40,737 nucleotides of DNA from Porticoccus sp. (GTDB lineage: Bacteria; Pseudomonadota; Gammaproteobacteria; Pseudomonadales; Porticoccaceae), in NCBI GenBank assembly GCA_023261185.1, contig JALRJN010000079.1:1-40737 (forward strand), given 5' to 3'. Position 1 is the first letter of the stretch; each line of letters begins with the position of its first letter. The notes beneath the pieces are model-generated. The model was not told the DNA's origin. It did not search any database and was given only the letters and a program-made list of their open reading frames with translations. This document shows positions 25,305-36,419 of this stretch, in pieces. The translations under genes were made by a program, and so were the position numbers.

Positions 25305-26594
25305 TTAGACCTCACCTTTTTCAAAATCGTATTCATTCAGCATTGCCAGTGTCTCGGTAATGCTCATTGTTTGTTGGGGTTTATCTTCACGCAAAAATTT
25401 CACGGACACTTTGCCACTGGCAGCTTCATCTTCGCCGAGAATCAGCGCTATCTGTGCACCACAGCGGTCTGCTTTTTTCATCTGGCTCTTGAAACTGCCA
25501 CCACCACAGTGGTTTAGAACGCGCAATTGCGGACACTGACTTCGCAAGGTTTCACCCAGCTGCAAAGCCTGAACCTGAACATCACCCGCTGCCAGCAGGT
25601 AGACGTCAACTCGCCGGGCGATACTATCCGGTACCACACCAGCGGCGTCAAGCAGCAATACCAAACGCTCAACGCCCATGGCAAAACCGACCGCCGGTGT
25701 ATGTTTTCCACCCAGCTGCTCTACCAGACCATCATAACGTCCACCTGCACAGACTGTACCCTGAGCTCCCAGCGCATTGGTTACCCATTCGAAGACCGTC
25801 TTACCGTAATAGTCCAGTCCTCTGACCAGTCTCGGGTTCACCCGGTAGGGAACACCGGCCCCATCCAGTAGGCACAGCAGCTGCTCAAAATGTTGACGCG
25901 ATTCGTCCTCGAGAAAATCCGCCAACTGTGGAGCACCATCCAGCAGTTTTTGAGTCTCGGGATTTTTGCTATCGAGGATTCTCATGGGGTTACTATACAA
26001 GCGCCTCTGACTGTCTTCATCGAGCAGCTCTTTGCGAGATTCCAGAAACTCTACCAACGCATCCCGATAGCGACCGCGGGATTCCACGGTGCCAAGTGAA
26101 TTCACTTCCAACGTCACCACCTGATCAATACCGAGCTGCTGCCACAACCGCCAGATCATGACCAATTGCTCGGCGTCGATATCCGGACCTTCCAGGCCGA
26201 ATACCTCAATACCAATTTGATGGAACTGACGCAGGCGACCTTTTTGCGGGCGCTCATATCGGAACATGGGGCCCTGATACCAAAGTCTTTGTACTTGATT
26301 GAAGGTCAGCCCATGCTGTTCACAGGCGCGGACACAACCTGCTGTACCCTCCGGTCGCAGGGTAACGCTGTCGCCGTTGCGGTCGTCAAAGGTATACATT
26401 TCTTTTTCAACGATATCGGTTACTTCACCGATAGAGCGTTTGAACAACTCAGTGGGTTCGAGAATGGGAAAACGGATTTCCCGGTAGCCATACCTGGCTA
26501 ACAATTCCGAAACGGTTTTTTCCAGATACTGCCAAACGGGCGACTCATCGGGCAGAAGATCATTCATCCCCCGGATGGATTGAATTTTTTTCAT
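25305..26594 (-). CDS. hisS: Histidyl-tRNA synthetase
   Basis: A 429-residue class II synthetase. Motif 2 ([24 protein letters not shown]), the histidine-specific [15 protein letters not shown] and [12 protein letters not shown], and motif 3 (GFAMGVERL) are all present, followed by the alpha/beta anticodon-binding domain. It charges tRNA-His. The ATG shares one base with the ispG stop (TGATG), so the pair is translationally coupled. Confidence 0.98.
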   Translation of the reverse strand: MKKIQSIRGMNDLLPDESPVWQYLEKTVSELLARYGYREIRFPILEPTELFKRSIGEVTDIVEKEMYTFDDRNGDSVTLRPEGTAGCVRACEQHGLTFNQVQRLWYQGPMFRYERPQKGRLRQFHQIGIEVFGLEGPDIDAEQLVMIWRLWQQLGIDQVVTLEVNSLGTVESRGRYRDALVEFLESRKELLDEDSQRRLYSNPMRILDSKNPETQKLLDGAPQLADFLEDESRQHFEQLLCLLDGAGVPYRVNPRLVRGLDYYGKTVFEWVTNALGAQGTVCAGGRYDGLVEQLGGKHTPAVGFAMGVERLVLLLDAAGVVPDSIARRVDVYLLAAGDVQVQALQLGETLRSQCPQLRVLNHCGGGSFKSQMKKADRCGAQIALILGEDEAASGKVSVKFLREDKPQQTMSITETLAMLNEYDFEKGEV

Positions 26595-27706
26595 CAGGAC
26601 TTCGCTATCAGATTTTCTTGTTGTGCTGCTTTCTGGCTGGCTTTGGTGCGAATCAATTGCTCGAGTTCATCCACCAGGTTTTCCTGCCCCAGCTTCTGGC
26701 TGGGCTGACCATCGATATACACCAGATTGTTTGGTGTGCCACCAGTGAGGCCCAGATCCACTTCCTTGGCTTCCCCAGGACCATTGACGATACAGCCAAT
26801 GACAGCAACATCTATCGGCGTGGTGATATCTTCCAACCTGGTTTCCAGCTCGTTCATGGTTTTAATGACATCAAAATTCTGCCTGGAACAACTGGGACAA
26901 GCGATAAAATTGACTCCCTTGCTGCGCAGCTTGAGGCTCTTCAGCATATCCCAGCCGACTTTAACCTCTTCCACGGGATCAGCGGCAAGGGAAACGCGAA
27001 TTGTGTCCCCAATGCCATCCATCAACAGTAAACCGAGACCGATGGAAGATTTTACCGTACCACCTCGCAAGCCCCCAGCTTCGGTTATCCCCAAGTGCAA
27101 CGGGTTGTCTATCTGGGTGGCTATTTTGCGGTAGGCTGCGACGGCCATAAAAATATCCGACGCTTTTAAACTCAATTTAAAGTTGTTGAAATTCAGGCTG
27201 TCGAGAATCTCCACATGTCGCATGGCGGATTCCACCAGAGCGTCCGGGGTTGGCTCACCGTATTTCTTTTGTAGATCTTTCTCCAGTGACCCGGCATTCA
27301 CCCCGATACGTATCGGAATATTGAGGTCACGGGCCTTATCAACCACGGCCTGGATACGCTTTTCCCTGCCGATATTTCCCGGGTTGATGCGCAGACAATC
27401 AACGCCCAGATCCGCGACCCGCAAAGCAATTCGATAGTCAAAATGAATGTCTGCCACCAGGGGCACTGACACCTGCTGACGAATCAGGCCAAACGCTTCG
27501 GCGGCCTCCATACTGGGTACAGAAACGCGCACAATATCCGCACCTGCAGCTTCGAGGCGTAAAATCTGTGCGACGGTCGCGGCCACATCGGTCGTTTCCG
27601 TATTGGTCATGCTCTGTATGGAAATGGGCGCATCGCCACCCACAGGAACGTTGCCTACCATGATCTGGCGGGACTGCCTGCGGACTATCGGGGATTCAAA
27701 ATGCAT
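26594..27706 (-). CDS. ispG: 4-hydroxy-3-methylbut-2-enyl-diphosphate synthase IspG (GcpE)
   Basis: A 370-residue enzyme of the non-mevalonate (MEP) isoprenoid pathway. The N-terminal TIM barrel includes [11 protein letters not shown] and [11 protein letters not shown]; the C-terminal [4Fe-4S] domain has CPSC (within [13 protein letters not shown]) and [14 protein letters not shown], which supply three cysteines and one glutamate. It reduces methylerythritol cyclodiphosphate to HMBPP using electrons from ferredoxin or flavodoxin. It therefore depends on the Isc machinery encoded about 6-12 kb upstream on the same strand. Confidence 0.98.
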   Translation of the reverse strand: MHFESPIVRRQSRQIMVGNVPVGGDAPISIQSMTNTETTDVAATVAQILRLEAAGADIVRVSVPSMEAAEAFGLIRQQVSVPLVADIHFDYRIALRVADLGVDCLRINPGNIGREKRIQAVVDKARDLNIPIRIGVNAGSLEKDLQKKYGEPTPDALVESAMRHVEILDSLNFNNFKLSLKASDIFMAVAAYRKIATQIDNPLHLGITEAGGLRGGTVKSSIGLGLLLMDGIGDTIRVSLAADPVEEVKVGWDMLKSLKLRSKGVNFIACPSCSRQNFDVIKTMNELETRLEDITTPIDVAVIGCIVNGPGEAKEVDLGLTGGTPNNLVYIDGQPSQKLGQENLVDELEQLIRTKASQKAAQQENLIAKS

Positions 27707-27716
27707 GGACTGTCTA

Positions 27717-28562
27717 CTACTCCGAGGTCAAATCATCACCGATCTTTAGTGTTGCCGTATTATCGTTGGCAATGGTGGCAACGGTGATCGGCTCACCGGC
27801 ATACATAATTTCTATACCTGGGGCATAGCCCAATATTACGGTAAACGGCGCCAGGCCATTCACATCCAGTTCGGTACCCGAAGATTTCAAATCGGCAACC
27901 AGCATGCCACCTTCGGCATCAAAGACTTCAACCCAGCTTTGCTGAACCACACGGATATAAAGATTGCGAATACCATCATCACCACCCTCCTCTGCCACCG
28001 CCCGGACCGTAGGATTCGGCTCCTCATAGGTTTGCACATTGTTACTGCTGAGATTCGGCAACTGCTTCATTTCAAGTTGTGGTTGTATGGTGACAGCAGA
28101 TTTTTCCACTTGTGGAAGGTTGATGGTTTCATCGGTCTGCATCGCCCACACAAATACAGCGGCAACCACCAACAAAATCAGAATCAACGGTACCACCAAG
28201 AAACTCAGACGAAATTTAAACTTCTTTCTCGGGGCAGCCGGAAGTATAAGTGAGGGTGAATGATCCTTGATGCCCCGGGCGGCCAACTGCTGCTCAACGG
28301 CTTGTAGCGCCGGTTCTTCCGGTAGTTCAAGCAATGCACAGTAACGACGCACATAACCCCTGACATACACCGGCGCGGGCAGGCGCTCGTAGTCGTCCGT
28401 TTCAATGGCGTTCAAAACCCTGGCCGGCAACCCCAACTGGGGTACCAGATCATCAATTCCTAGGCCTTTTTCCTTTCTGGCTCTACGGAGCTGCTCGCCC
28501 GGAGACACCTCCATTGCCGGGGCTGTGTCTGTCTGCTTTTTTGCTTCAGTCTTGTTTGTCAT
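27717..28562 (-). CDS. rodZ: Cell-shape protein RodZ
   Basis: A 281-residue bitopic membrane protein. Residues 20-90 form a Xre-like helix-turn-helix ([19 protein letters not shown]...[18 protein letters not shown], then [15 protein letters not shown]), which in RodZ binds MreB rather than DNA. A basic stretch (PRKKFKFR) precedes one membrane helix (about 120-140), and a periplasmic DUF4115 beta domain ends the protein ([25 protein letters not shown]). It couples MreB filaments to wall synthesis and rod shape. The start overlaps the pilW stop by 17 bases. Confidence 0.93.
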   Translation of the reverse strand: MTNKTEAKKQTDTAPAMEVSPGEQLRRARKEKGLGIDDLVPQLGLPARVLNAIETDDYERLPAPVYVRGYVRRYCALLELPEEPALQAVEQQLAARGIKDHSPSLILPAAPRKKFKFRLSFLVVPLILILLVVAAVFVWAMQTDETINLPQVEKSAVTIQPQLEMKQLPNLSSNNVQTYEEPNPTVRAVAEEGGDDGIRNLYIRVVQQSWVEVFDAEGGMLVADLKSSGTELDVNGLAPFTVILGYAPGIEIMYAGEPITVATIANDNTATLKIGDDLTSE

Positions 28563-29343
28563 TTTGTAGCCAGTTCAGGTATTCCTGGTTTTCCCGAGAA
28601 TCGGGAAACAGATTTTTCAGTGCCAGTCCCTGACTCGCTTCCGCATCTCGATTTCCAAGTCGATTTTCCAGTTTTACTCCCAACCACAAACCCCTGGGCG
28701 TCGGTCTCCGCCGAGCATCATTATATTTTTCCAACAGTTGCTTGGCGCGTTGATAATCCGCGCGCGTATAAGCGATCTCTGCCAACTCCAGATAGGGTTG
28801 GGACATCTGCGGCGCCAGCACGACGGCCTTTTGCAGAGCTTCTTCCCCTTCCGTTAGTTTGTTGAGCTTGATTGCCGTGACACCAGCCTTATAGAAAATT
28901 TCACCGCGTTTAGGGTAGGCCAGATCTTCAGAGCCTTTAACAAACTGTTGGTATGCTTCCTCATAACGCTCTTGGCGCAGCAGGAACATGCCGTAATTGT
29001 TGCGGCTACGGGTAAAGCCTGGGTCGTAACTTAGAGCTTTTTTATAGTGGGATTCCGCCTCAGCCAGCTCCATTTCCTGCTGATACAACAGGGCCCATAC
29101 GTCATGCACCTCGGGTGAACGACTGTTGATTCGCATCGCTTTCTCAAGATGCTCTCGGGCGCGTTCCCGATCACCCTGGGTCATGTATCCCAGGGCCAGT
29201 TGCAAGCGTGTCTCTAAGGCCTTTTCAGTATCGGGGCTCACACTCGGTGCACCGTTCACCGTCGTGGACGATGTGGTGCAGCCCTGTATCATTGCCATCG
29301 AAAATACGGCCACGATGACTGTGACTATGGTTCTGAGCTTCAT
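28546..29343 (-). CDS. pilW: Type IV pilus biogenesis/stability lipoprotein PilW (PilF)
   Basis: A 265-residue lipoprotein: signal peptide and lipobox IQGC, then at least four tetratricopeptide repeats (ALGYMTQGDRERAREHLEKAMRI; ALLYQQEMELAEAESHYKKAL; GMFLLRQERYEEAYQQF; ELAEIAYTRADYQRAKQLLE). In Pseudomonas PilF is the pilotin that assists PilQ secretin multimerisation in the outer membrane. ATG 29343 has AAGGA upstream; an in-frame start 8 codons earlier would spoil the lipoprotein signal. Cotranscribed between rlmN and rodZ. Confidence 0.93.
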   Translation of the reverse strand: MKLRTIVTVIVAVFSMAMIQGCTTSSTTVNGAPSVSPDTEKALETRLQLALGYMTQGDRERAREHLEKAMRINSRSPEVHDVWALLYQQEMELAEAESHYKKALSYDPGFTRSRNNYGMFLLRQERYEEAYQQFVKGSEDLAYPKRGEIFYKAGVTAIKLNKLTEGEEALQKAVVLAPQMSQPYLELAEIAYTRADYQRAKQLLEKYNDARRRPTPRGLWLGVKLENRLGNRDAEASQGLALKNLFPDSRENQEYLNWLQNDKQD

Positions 29344-29376
29344 GCGTCCTTCACCCCTGGATTGCATTGTTATCCA

Positions 29377-30540
29377 TTACCCCACAAACCTGACTGGCGA
29401 CTCCACCACCTGGTTCTGGTAACGCTCGCTGCGACGTGTCTTGTCATTCACTGTACCCGCCAATTGACCACAGGCTGCCGCGATGTCATCACCACGGGTT
29501 GTTCTCACGGTGACGATATGCCCTTCCTTGTAGAGGATGTCCCGAAAGCGATTCAGGGCAGTGTTTGTAACTTTTTTGTAATCAGACTGTACAAACGGGT
29601 TGAATGGAATCAGGTTGATCTTACAAGGTAAATCCTTGAGCAGTTTGGCCAACTGTTTTGCGTGCTCATCACGATCATTAACATGGTCAATCAACGTGTA
29701 CTCCACCGTAATTTTACGGTGGGTATCAGGCATTTTTTCCAGATACCGACGCGCCGAATCCAGCAGCATGGCTATGGGGTATTTGCGATTGATAGGCACC
29801 AGCTCGTTGCGCAACTCGTCATTTGGCGCATGCAGCGAAATGGCCAGAGAAACGTCTGAAACCTCACCCAGCCGGTCAATGGCGGGGACAACCCCCGACG
29901 TGCTCAAGGTCACCCGGCGCTTGGAAAGACCATAGGCACAGTCGTGGAGCATCAGGGACATGGCGTCCACCACATTATCAAAGTTCAGTAGAGGCTCACC
30001 CATGCCCATCATCACTACATTGCTGACTACGCGGTCAGCTCCGACGGTCAGAGAGTCAAAGGATTTTGCTGCAATCCAAACCTGGCCAATGATCTCCGCC
30101 GCGGTCAGGTCACGATTAAACCCTTGCTTCCCCGTGGCGCAGAAGCTGCAGTCGAGGGAGCAGCCAACCTGCGAGGAAACACACAATGTGCCGCGATCTT
30201 TTTCCGGAATAAATACTGTTTCAATACAGCTACCACCCGCCACACGAATCAGCCATTTCCGTGTTCCATCCGCTGAATCATGCTGGGAGACCACCTCTGG
30301 TGCGCGGATTTCAGCCACAATTTTCAAGCGTTCACGAAGGGCCTTTGAAAGATTTGTCATCTGCTCAAAGTCATCAACACCAAGCTGGTGAATCCACTTC
30401 AAAACCTGTGTGGCACGAAAAGGTTTTTCGCCCAGAGAGGCAAAAAATTCCACCAGTTTTTCAGCAGAAAGCCCCAGCAGGTTTATTTTCTCCTCCTGGG
30501 GCTCTACTGTCTGGTTGATGTCAGTGTTCAATGCTGTCAT
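29377..30540 (-). CDS. rlmN: Dual-specificity rRNA/tRNA adenine-C2 methyltransferase RlmN
   Basis: A 387-residue radical-SAM enzyme. The cluster motif [15 protein letters not shown] (C-x3-C-x2-C) is intact, as are [26 protein letters not shown] and [19 protein letters not shown]-terminal cysteine in [10 protein letters not shown] is the likely methyl-carrying residue. It methylates A2503 of 23S rRNA and A37 of some tRNAs. ATG 30540 has AGGA upstream. It needs a [4Fe-4S] cluster, so its place after the isc cluster is apt. Confidence 0.97.
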   Translation of the reverse strand: MTALNTDINQTVEPQEEKINLLGLSAEKLVEFFASLGEKPFRATQVLKWIHQLGVDDFEQMTNLSKALRERLKIVAEIRAPEVVSQHDSADGTRKWLIRVAGGSCIETVFIPEKDRGTLCVSSQVGCSLDCSFCATGKQGFNRDLTAAEIIGQVWIAAKSFDSLTVGADRVVSNVVMMGMGEPLLNFDNVVDAMSLMLHDCAYGLSKRRVTLSTSGVVPAIDRLGEVSDVSLAISLHAPNDELRNELVPINRKYPIAMLLDSARRYLEKMPDTHRKITVEYTLIDHVNDRDEHAKQLAKLLKDLPCKINLIPFNPFVQSDYKKVTNTALNRFRDILYKEGHIVTVRTTRGDDIAAACGQLAGTVNDKTRRSERYQNQVVESPVRFVG

Positions 30541-30577
30541 CAATTATCCTGCCTTTCGGCATAGGGTTGGGCATCAA

Positions 30578-31003
30578 TTATCTGGGACAAATTTCATCTT
30601 CTGCAAAGAAGTATGCCACTTCACGAGCAGCGGAAGTTGTCGAGTCAGAACCATGGACAGCGTTGGCGTCAATGGATTCCGCAAAATCTGCACGAATAGT
30701 GCCAGCATCGGCTTCCTTGGGGTTGGTTGCACCCATCAATTCACGATTCAGGGCAACAGCATTTTCACCTTCCAGTACCTGAACGACTACCGGGCCGGAT
30801 GTCATGAAGCCAACCAGGTCGGCAAAGAAAGGACGTTCTTTGTGTTCAGCATAAAAACCGCCCGCTTTCTCCTCGGAGAGGTGCAGCATTTTTGCTGCGA
30901 CGATTTTCAAACCCGCATTTTCAAAACGGCTGTAGATTTGGCCGATTACATTCTTTGCCACTGCATCGGGTTTGATAATAGAAAGGGTACGTTCAATAGC
31001 CAT
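30578..31003 (-). CDS. ndk: Nucleoside diphosphate kinase
   Basis: A 141-residue protein matching standard Ndk. It has [18 protein letters not shown] at the start and the active-site histidine in NAVHGSDS near residue 117. It transfers the gamma-phosphate between nucleoside di- and triphosphates. ATG 31003 (MAIERT) with GGAG upstream is chosen over an open leader to 31087. It has its own upstream promoter (31086-31114), so it does not depend on the preceding c-di-GMP gene for transcription. Confidence 0.98.
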   Translation of the reverse strand: MAIERTLSIIKPDAVAKNVIGQIYSRFENAGLKIVAAKMLHLSEEKAGGFYAEHKERPFFADLVGFMTSGPVVVQVLEGENAVALNRELMGATNPKEADAGTIRADFAESIDANAVHGSDSTTSAAREVAYFFAEDEICPR

Positions 31004-31085
31004 TAATGGTCTCCAGGGGGGATATTTGTAAAACCTGGCGAGCCCTGCTGCACCCAGCTCGGCCCGCCGCTTCAAAAGGGGGGGC

Positions 31086-31114
31086 ATTTTACTCTTCGAT
31101 ACAAGGGGTTACAA
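31086..31114 (-). promoter_or_regulatory. Sigma70 promoter of ndk
   Basis: On the minus strand TTGTAA (31109-31114; four of six) is separated by exactly 17 bp from TAAAAT (31086-31091; five of six). The predicted start near 31079 leaves a GC-rich leader of about 75 nt. It lies between the GGDEF/EAL stop (31149) and ndk. Confidence 0.55.
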
Positions 31115-31148
31115 GGAATTCTCAAGGCCGTTTCCTGACCACTCATGT

Positions 31149-32993
31149 TCAGGCAGCTAACAATTTTGTAAAGCGATCACAGGGCACGGGCATACTGAAA
31201 TGCGAGCCCTGATAGGAATGACAACCCAGCTCACGCAGGATGTCCAAGGCTTCCTGACTTTCCACACCTTCTGCTGTGACCTTTAGCCCATATTGTTTGG
31301 AAACTGCCATGATCGCTTCCACGATGCCACGGCTTTCCGAATCGCGATGGATATTGCGGATAAACTCACGATCAATCTTGAGCTGGTCGAAGGGCAGTCG
31401 CTTCAGGTAGATCATCGATGAATACCCGATACCAAAATCGTCGATGGAAAACATCGCTCCCAAGGCCTTGATGGCTTCCATTTTTTTAATAGCATCATCG
31501 ACGTCTTCGATCACCAGGCTTTCAGTCACCTCGAAGTTCAGGAAGCTCGGGTCGATGTTGTAGCTCTTCATACTGTGCTGGACAATATCGAGCAACTGGG
31601 GATCACGGAACTGGCGCGGGCTGATATTGATACCAAGACGCATATGATCCTGCCAGATACCCATGTCGATAAAATTACGCAAATATTCACAGGACGTTCG
31701 AATCACCCAGCGCCCGACATCGACGATCAGCCCCGATGACTCCAGCACCGGAATAAACTCCGAAGGCATATTGGTCACTTTGTCTGCGTTCATCCAGCGC
31801 AGCAATGCCTCACCACCCAACAATTCACCGGTTTCAACAGATATTTGTGGCTGGATGTACAGGACAAACTCATGGTTATCCATGGCTTTTCGTAACCGCG
31901 TGTTCATACCAATCTGGCGCTGGGCTTTTTGAGTAATGCTGGGGTCAAAAAACGCAATACTGTTGCGGCCTTTTCGCTTCGCCTCATACATGGCGGTATC
32001 CGCATACTGCAACACACGGTCTGCTCTCAGGTCAGCATCGGTCAATAAGGCAATACCAATACTCGCGGTGAGAATAACCTCGTGACCATCGAGAAATATC
32101 GGACTGGCTACGGCCTCGCCCAGTTTTTCTGCAATCGCCTGGGCACTCCAGGCTGCTTTCGAGGGGTCGTCCGCCAGTTCGGGAATGAAAAGGACGAACT
32201 CATCGCCACTCATCCTGGCAAGCATGTTGTCCCCGGACACCAGGCTGACGAGTGCCTGGCCAATTTTCTTGATGACCTGGTCCCCAACGTTGTGCCCCCA
32301 GGAATCATTGATATCCTTGAAGTGGTCGAGATCCAGCATCATGACAGCGGCGCAAACTGGACCGCCTTGATGGATTTCCAGAAAATCTGCCAGCGATTCG
32401 GCCAACATTTGGCGATTCGGGAGACTGGTCAAGCCGTCAAAATAGTGCTTTTGCCCATCATCAGCACGTCGCTCGGCGACTCGGCGCTCAGAAACCACTC
32501 TGCCACTGTCATCAACAATCAGCTCGGGATTACCCACACTAGTGACAGCCGACTCGTCCATTGGCTCCCAGCTATCTGACAATGCGTCAAGGCCAGATTG
32601 ACCACTATTTGTAGGTTTGCTGTGATAGCCCTCAGCTCCGGAAGCGGCCGCCTTGTCCTGCTCGCTTTTCAGCATGACGACCATTTCTTTGCCGTCTTCT
32701 GTTACATACACGACTTCAACATGAATGGGGGCTCCCTGACCGGGACAGGTCCAGGATAGCGTTTTCTGTTTGCCCATTTGGGCTTTTTTGAGTTGTAACT
32801 TGAGGTCAACCAGTGCAGAAGATTCATCACCGTTGATTTTATCAACGGAGGCACCGATCAGTTGCTTGAGCTCACACTCCAACAACCTCAGGGCATTCTG
32901 ATTGGCGTCGACACAGACGCCGTAGGCAAAGAAAAGGGTGCCATAGGGTACCGATTCAACCAGTACTTTATAAAGCTCTTCTTTAGAGCTCAT
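31149..32993 (-). CDS. PAS-GGDEF-EAL cyclic-di-GMP signalling protein
   Basis: A 614-residue soluble protein. Residues 1-115 are a PAS-like sensor, then a linker, GGDEF about 183-350 and EAL about 360-612. The cyclase signature is SGDEF (262-266) in place of GGDEF, with DGLTSLPNR and LDLDHFKDIND intact; no RxxD inhibitory site precedes it. The phosphodiesterase part looks complete: EALLRW (395-400), NFEVTES, DDFGIGYSS, KIDREFI, TAEGVES. It may therefore be mainly a c-di-GMP phosphodiesterase, with cyclase activity possible. A good ribosome site AAGGGG precedes the ATG, 38 bp after iscX with no terminator, so it is probably transcribed with the isc operon. Confidence 0.93.
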   Translation of the reverse strand: MSSKEELYKVLVESVPYGTLFFAYGVCVDANQNALRLLECELKQLIGASVDKINGDESSALVDLKLQLKKAQMGKQKTLSWTCPGQGAPIHVEVVYVTEDGKEMVVMLKSEQDKAAASGAEGYHSKPTNSGQSGLDALSDSWEPMDESAVTSVGNPELIVDDSGRVVSERRVAERRADDGQKHYFDGLTSLPNRQMLAESLADFLEIHQGGPVCAAVMMLDLDHFKDINDSWGHNVGDQVIKKIGQALVSLVSGDNMLARMSGDEFVLFIPELADDPSKAAWSAQAIAEKLGEAVASPIFLDGHEVILTASIGIALLTDADLRADRVLQYADTAMYEAKRKGRNSIAFFDPSITQKAQRQIGMNTRLRKAMDNHEFVLYIQPQISVETGELLGGEALLRWMNADKVTNMPSEFIPVLESSGLIVDVGRWVIRTSCEYLRNFIDMGIWQDHMRLGINISPRQFRDPQLLDIVQHSMKSYNIDPSFLNFEVTESLVIEDVDDAIKKMEAIKALGAMFSIDDFGIGYSSMIYLKRLPFDQLKIDREFIRNIHRDSESRGIVEAIMAVSKQYGLKVTAEGVESQEALDILRELGCHSYQGSHFSMPVPCDRFTKLLAA

Positions 32994-33031
32994 CTATACC
33001 CCTTAACCAACATCAAATTCTGCGGACCATT

Positions 33032-33232
33032 CTAATCGAGTTCATCAATCCATGCCATCTGGATCGCCTCTAGCACCTTTTCGCCACAACGCTGAGGATC
33101 ATCATCAAAATCTTCCAGGGAGAGAACCCAGTTTCTCAAATCCACAAAATTGACATACCGCGGATCAACATCCGGGTGTGATTCCGACAACTCGATTGCC
33201 AGATCCATTACATCGGTCCACTTCAGTGTCAT
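33032..33232 (-). CDS. iscX: Fe-S assembly protein IscX
   Basis: A 66-residue acidic protein: MTLKWTDVMDLAIELSESHP, then DPRYVNFVDLRNWVL and the C-terminal EAIQMAWIDEL, all typical of IscX (YfhJ). It binds IscS and iron and tunes cluster assembly. Start ATG 33232. Last member of the canonical isc operon, 14 bp after fdx. Confidence 0.95.
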   Translation of the reverse strand: MTLKWTDVMDLAIELSESHPDVDPRYVNFVDLRNWVLSLEDFDDDPQRCGEKVLEAIQMAWIDELD

Positions 33233-33246
33233 GACCAATACTCCGA

Positions 33247-33585
33247 CTAGTGCTTTTCGGACACCATATTGATGGTGTATTTAGGTATTTCGACAATTAA
33301 ATCCTGATCTTTAACAACCGCCTGGCAACTGAGCCGCGAATCCGGATCCACACCCCAGGCCTTGTCGAGGTAATCCTCTTCCAGCTCGTCCGCTTCCTCA
33401 AGGGAATCAAAGCCCTCCCGTACATAGACATGACAGGTTGTACAGGCACAGGACATTTCACAGGCATGTTCTATCTCAATATCATTGCGCAGTGCCGCTT
33501 CACAGATGCTTTCGCCAGGCTCGACCTCAATCACCGCCCCTTCCGGGCAGATGGTTTCGTGTGGGAGAAATACAACCTTGGTCAT
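33247..33585 (-). CDS. fdx: [2Fe-2S] ferredoxin of the isc system
   Basis: A 112-residue adrenodoxin-type ferredoxin. Cluster ligands are Cys42, Cys48 and Cys51 in ACEMSCACTTCHVYV, plus Cys87 in RLSCQAV; Cys46 is also conserved as in E. coli Fdx. It supplies electrons for cluster assembly on IscU. ATG 33585 lies one base after the hscA stop, with AAGGGCC upstream; a longer open frame into hscA is an artefact. Confidence 0.97.
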   Translation of the reverse strand: MTKVVFLPHETICPEGAVIEVEPGESICEAALRNDIEIEHACEMSCACTTCHVYVREGFDSLEEADELEEDYLDKAWGVDPDSRLSCQAVVKDQDLIVEIPKYTINMVSEKH

Positions 33586-33586
33586 T

Positions 33587-35455
33587 TCAAAGGCCCTTAT
33601 CGATCTCGTCGAGGCTGTGACCGGCCAACGCCTTTTTAATACTGGCATCCATGCGACGTGCCGCGAAATCCTCACTGGTTTTCGACACTGTCTCAATATG
33701 GCGGGCAATTTCACGGTGGTTGCTGCTCTCCCTGACGTTACGCAAATCGTCCAACGCCACTTCAAGGCAATGGTATTCCTTCTCATTAAGCAGGACTTTG
33801 CCATCCTGCGCCAATGCGGCACTGAGGTCTTCGTAGAGACGATCTGCTTCGACCTGCTGCTCTCTCAGGGCCCTCAACTGCATATCATCCCGGGCATGGG
33901 TGTAGGACTCCCTCAACATCCGGGTCACTTCTTTGTCATTCAGGCCATAGGAGGGTTTGACCTCAACATGCGCCTCAACACCACTGGTTAATTCCTTGGC
34001 GGACACATTCAGTAAGCCATCCGCGTCTACCTGGAATTTGACGCGAATCTTTGCTGCACCGGCCACCATAGGCGGGATGCCTCGCAGTTCAAAACGTGCC
34101 AAGGAACGACAATCGCTGACCAGCTCCCGCTCCCCCTGCAGCACGTGGATAGCCATGGCTGTTTGCCCATCCTTAAAGGTGGTGAAATCCTGAGCCTTGG
34201 CAACCGGTATGGTGGTATTGCGATGGATGATTTTTTCCATCAGACCACCCATGGTTTCGAGACCCAGCGACAATGGAATTACATCCAGCAACAACATTTC
34301 ATCGCCGGGCTTATTGCCGACCAGCACATCAGCCTGAAGTGCGGCGCCGATGGCCACCACGCGGTCGGGGTCGATATTGACCAGGGGCTCGCGTTTGAAT
34401 GTCTCTTCAACCCGCTCGCGAACCCTCAACATACGTGTCGACCCACCGACCATAACGACAGCATCGATTTCATCACTATCAAGCTCTGCATCCCTCAGGC
34501 TTCTCCGACAGGCTCGCAATGTTTTATCGATCAGGGGATCAACAAGGGTGTTCAGGGTGTGTCTGTCCAATGAACCTTGCCAGCCAAGCACATCCATCGC
34601 CACGCTTTCCTGCTCAGCCAAAGCTTCCTTGGCTTGGCGCGCAGCAGACATCAATTGTCTTTGTTGCTGCGGATCGAGATCGGAACCCAGCCCGGCCTGT
34701 TCGCAGCACCATTGGGCGATGGCACGATCAAAGTCATCACCACCGAGGGCTGAATCACCACCAGTGGCCAGAACTTCAAAGACACCGCGAGACAACCTCA
34801 GCAGGGAAATATCGAAGGTTCCACCGCCAAGGTCATAAACGGCTATTACCCCCTCCCCTCCCTGGTCGAGTCCGTAGGCAACGGCGGCAGCCGTGGGCTC
34901 ACTCAACAGGCGCAGCACCTTGACTCCTGCCAGGGTTGCAGCATCTTTCGTGGCCTGACGCTGTGCTTCATCGAAATAAGCGGGAACAGTTATCACCGCA
35001 CCATCCAGAGGACCATCCAGGGCTGATTCCGCACGCTCTACAAGGGCTCGCAGAATTTCGGCAGAAGCCGCCACAGGGCTAATATCTCCAGCAGATGTTC
35101 TAAAGCTGGGCATGCCACTTTCACCTGACACAAACTGATAGGGCAACTGGTCTCCCAGGGTTTTGATATCTGTTGTACCACGACCCATAAAGCGCTTAAC
35201 GGAAATGAGAGTGTTGAGCGCATCACGACCCGCCCACTCGAGGGCCTCGTAACCAATAGAGATATTCTGGTCCGCCTCGTAATGGACCACTGAAGGCAGC
35301 AGGTGGCGGTCTTCGTTGTCAGGCAACGTTTCCGGCGTACCACTGCGAACAGTTGCCACCAGCGAGTTCGTAGTGCCCAGGTCAATGCCCACTGCTCTCC
35401 GGCGCTGATGCGGTTCCGGGGACTGACCGGGCTCAGATATCTGTAACAAAACCAC
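33587..35455 (-). CDS. hscA: Hsp70-type Fe-S cluster chaperone HscA
   Basis: A 622-residue Hsp70 homologue. The ATPase domain opens with [19 protein letters not shown] and contains the phosphate loops [16 protein letters not shown] and [10 protein letters not shown]; the substrate-binding domain includes [14 protein letters not shown]. HscA with HscB helps release clusters from IscU, recognising its LPPVK motif. The start is GTG at 35455, giving [10 protein letters not shown], which matches the E. coli HscA N-terminus as I recall it. It lies 13 bp after hscB. Confidence 0.97.
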   Translation of the reverse strand: MVLLQISEPGQSPEPHQRRRAVGIDLGTTNSLVATVRSGTPETLPDNEDRHLLPSVVHYEADQNISIGYEALEWAGRDALNTLISVKRFMGRGTTDIKTLGDQLPYQFVSGESGMPSFRTSAGDISPVAASAEILRALVERAESALDGPLDGAVITVPAYFDEAQRQATKDAATLAGVKVLRLLSEPTAAAVAYGLDQGGEGVIAVYDLGGGTFDISLLRLSRGVFEVLATGGDSALGGDDFDRAIAQWCCEQAGLGSDLDPQQQRQLMSAARQAKEALAEQESVAMDVLGWQGSLDRHTLNTLVDPLIDKTLRACRRSLRDAELDSDEIDAVVMVGGSTRMLRVRERVEETFKREPLVNIDPDRVVAIGAALQADVLVGNKPGDEMLLLDVIPLSLGLETMGGLMEKIIHRNTTIPVAKAQDFTTFKDGQTAMAIHVLQGERELVSDCRSLARFELRGIPPMVAGAAKIRVKFQVDADGLLNVSAKELTSGVEAHVEVKPSYGLNDKEVTRMLRESYTHARDDMQLRALREQQVEADRLYEDLSAALAQDGKVLLNEKEYHCLEVALDDLRNVRESSNHREIARHIETVSKTSEDFAARRMDASIKKALAGHSLDEIDKGL

Positions 35456-35468
35456 TTGATGTAACCGC

Positions 35469-35999
35469 CTATTCTTCGTCTAGTTCGTGTTCAAGCTCAT
35501 GAATTTCACTGATGAGCTTGCTGAAAAACTGCATCTTGGCCACCGCTTCAGCAGCATGATCCATATCTGCTGCACCCAGGCACTCGCTGAAGAGTTTCTG
35601 CAGTGAGCGATACTCGCCAATGGCATGTTCATTAATCTCCGCAAGCGACGCGTGAGAATCGTTGGCATCCCGAACCTCTGACAAGGCTTCGCGCAGCGTC
35701 ATTTGCTCCATTAGAAAGTCAGGATCACGGGTGATGGCAGTCTCATTAGCCCCATCCACTCCGTGTAACGACAACAGGTACTGTGCACGCAGCAGTGGTG
35801 ATTTCAGTTCGTTGTAGGCCTGATTCACAACAGCCGCATACTGCTCCGCCAACCGCTGTTCGCGGGCGGGCTTGCCGGCATATTTGTCTGGGTGAAATTG
35901 CCGCTGCATGGTGCGGTAGCGTTCTGAGAGCTGGCTGATGTCGATATCATAACTGACAGGCAGTCCGAAAATTTCGAAAAAATTGTCTGAAATTTCCAC
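35469..35999 (-). CDS. hscB: J-domain co-chaperone HscB
   Basis: A 176-residue protein: N-terminal J domain with the HPD motif (QFHPDKYAG, about residues 36-44) and [13 protein letters not shown], then a C-terminal three-helix bundle that holds IscU ([31 protein letters not shown]). It delivers IscU to HscA and stimulates its ATPase. It lies 61 bp after iscA and 13 bp before hscA. Confidence 0.96.
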   Translation of the reverse strand: MEISDNFFEIFGLPVSYDIDISQLSERYRTMQRQFHPDKYAGKPAREQRLAEQYAAVVNQAYNELKSPLLRAQYLLSLHGVDGANETAITRDPDFLMEQMTLREALSEVRDANDSHASLAEINEHAIGEYRSLQKLFSECLGAADMDHAAEAVAKMQFFSKLISEIHELEHELDEE

Positions 36000-36060
36000 G
36001 AGAACAGCTCCGACCGAGATATCAAAAAAGGCTCTTATACCCTATCGGGCTCTCTACCAC

Positions 36061-36384
36061 CTAGATGTGGAAACTCTCACCACAACCGCACTCTTCCTTG
36101 ACATTGGGGTTGTTGAACTGAAAACCTTCATTGAGCCCTTCCTTTACGAAATCCAACTCTGTGCCGTCCAGATAGGCGAGACTTTTAGGATCCACAAACA
36201 ACTTTGCATCACCACAGTCAAAAACCGTGTCCTCGGGCTGCTGGTCATCGACAAATTCAAGGACATAGGACAACCCGGAACAACCCGTGGTCTTAACACC
36301 GAGGCGAATACCAATACCGTGTCCCCGGTGAGCAAGGTGCCTGGTGATGTGCTGCTCAGCTGCCTGGGTCATGGTAATTGCCAT
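36061..36384 (-). CDS. iscA: A-type Fe-S carrier IscA
   Basis: A 107-residue A-type carrier with the three cysteines Cys35 ([10 protein letters not shown]), Cys99 and Cys101 (EECGCGESF), the standard spacing. It accepts or transfers clusters between IscU and apo-enzymes. It lies 35 bp after iscU. Confidence 0.97.
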   Translation of the reverse strand: MAITMTQAAEQHITRHLAHRGHGIGIRLGVKTTGCSGLSYVLEFVDDQQPEDTVFDCGDAKLFVDPKSLAYLDGTELDFVKEGLNEGFQFNNPNVKEECGCGESFHI

Positions 36385-36419
36385 TATTTCTCTCCTGCTA
36401 TCTCAAGTTGTCTGTCAGT

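Noticed and set aside
31011..31079. Structured ndk leader as a riboswitch
   Set aside because: Only a 5-bp CGAGC/GCTCG stem is evident and no known riboswitch core was recognised.
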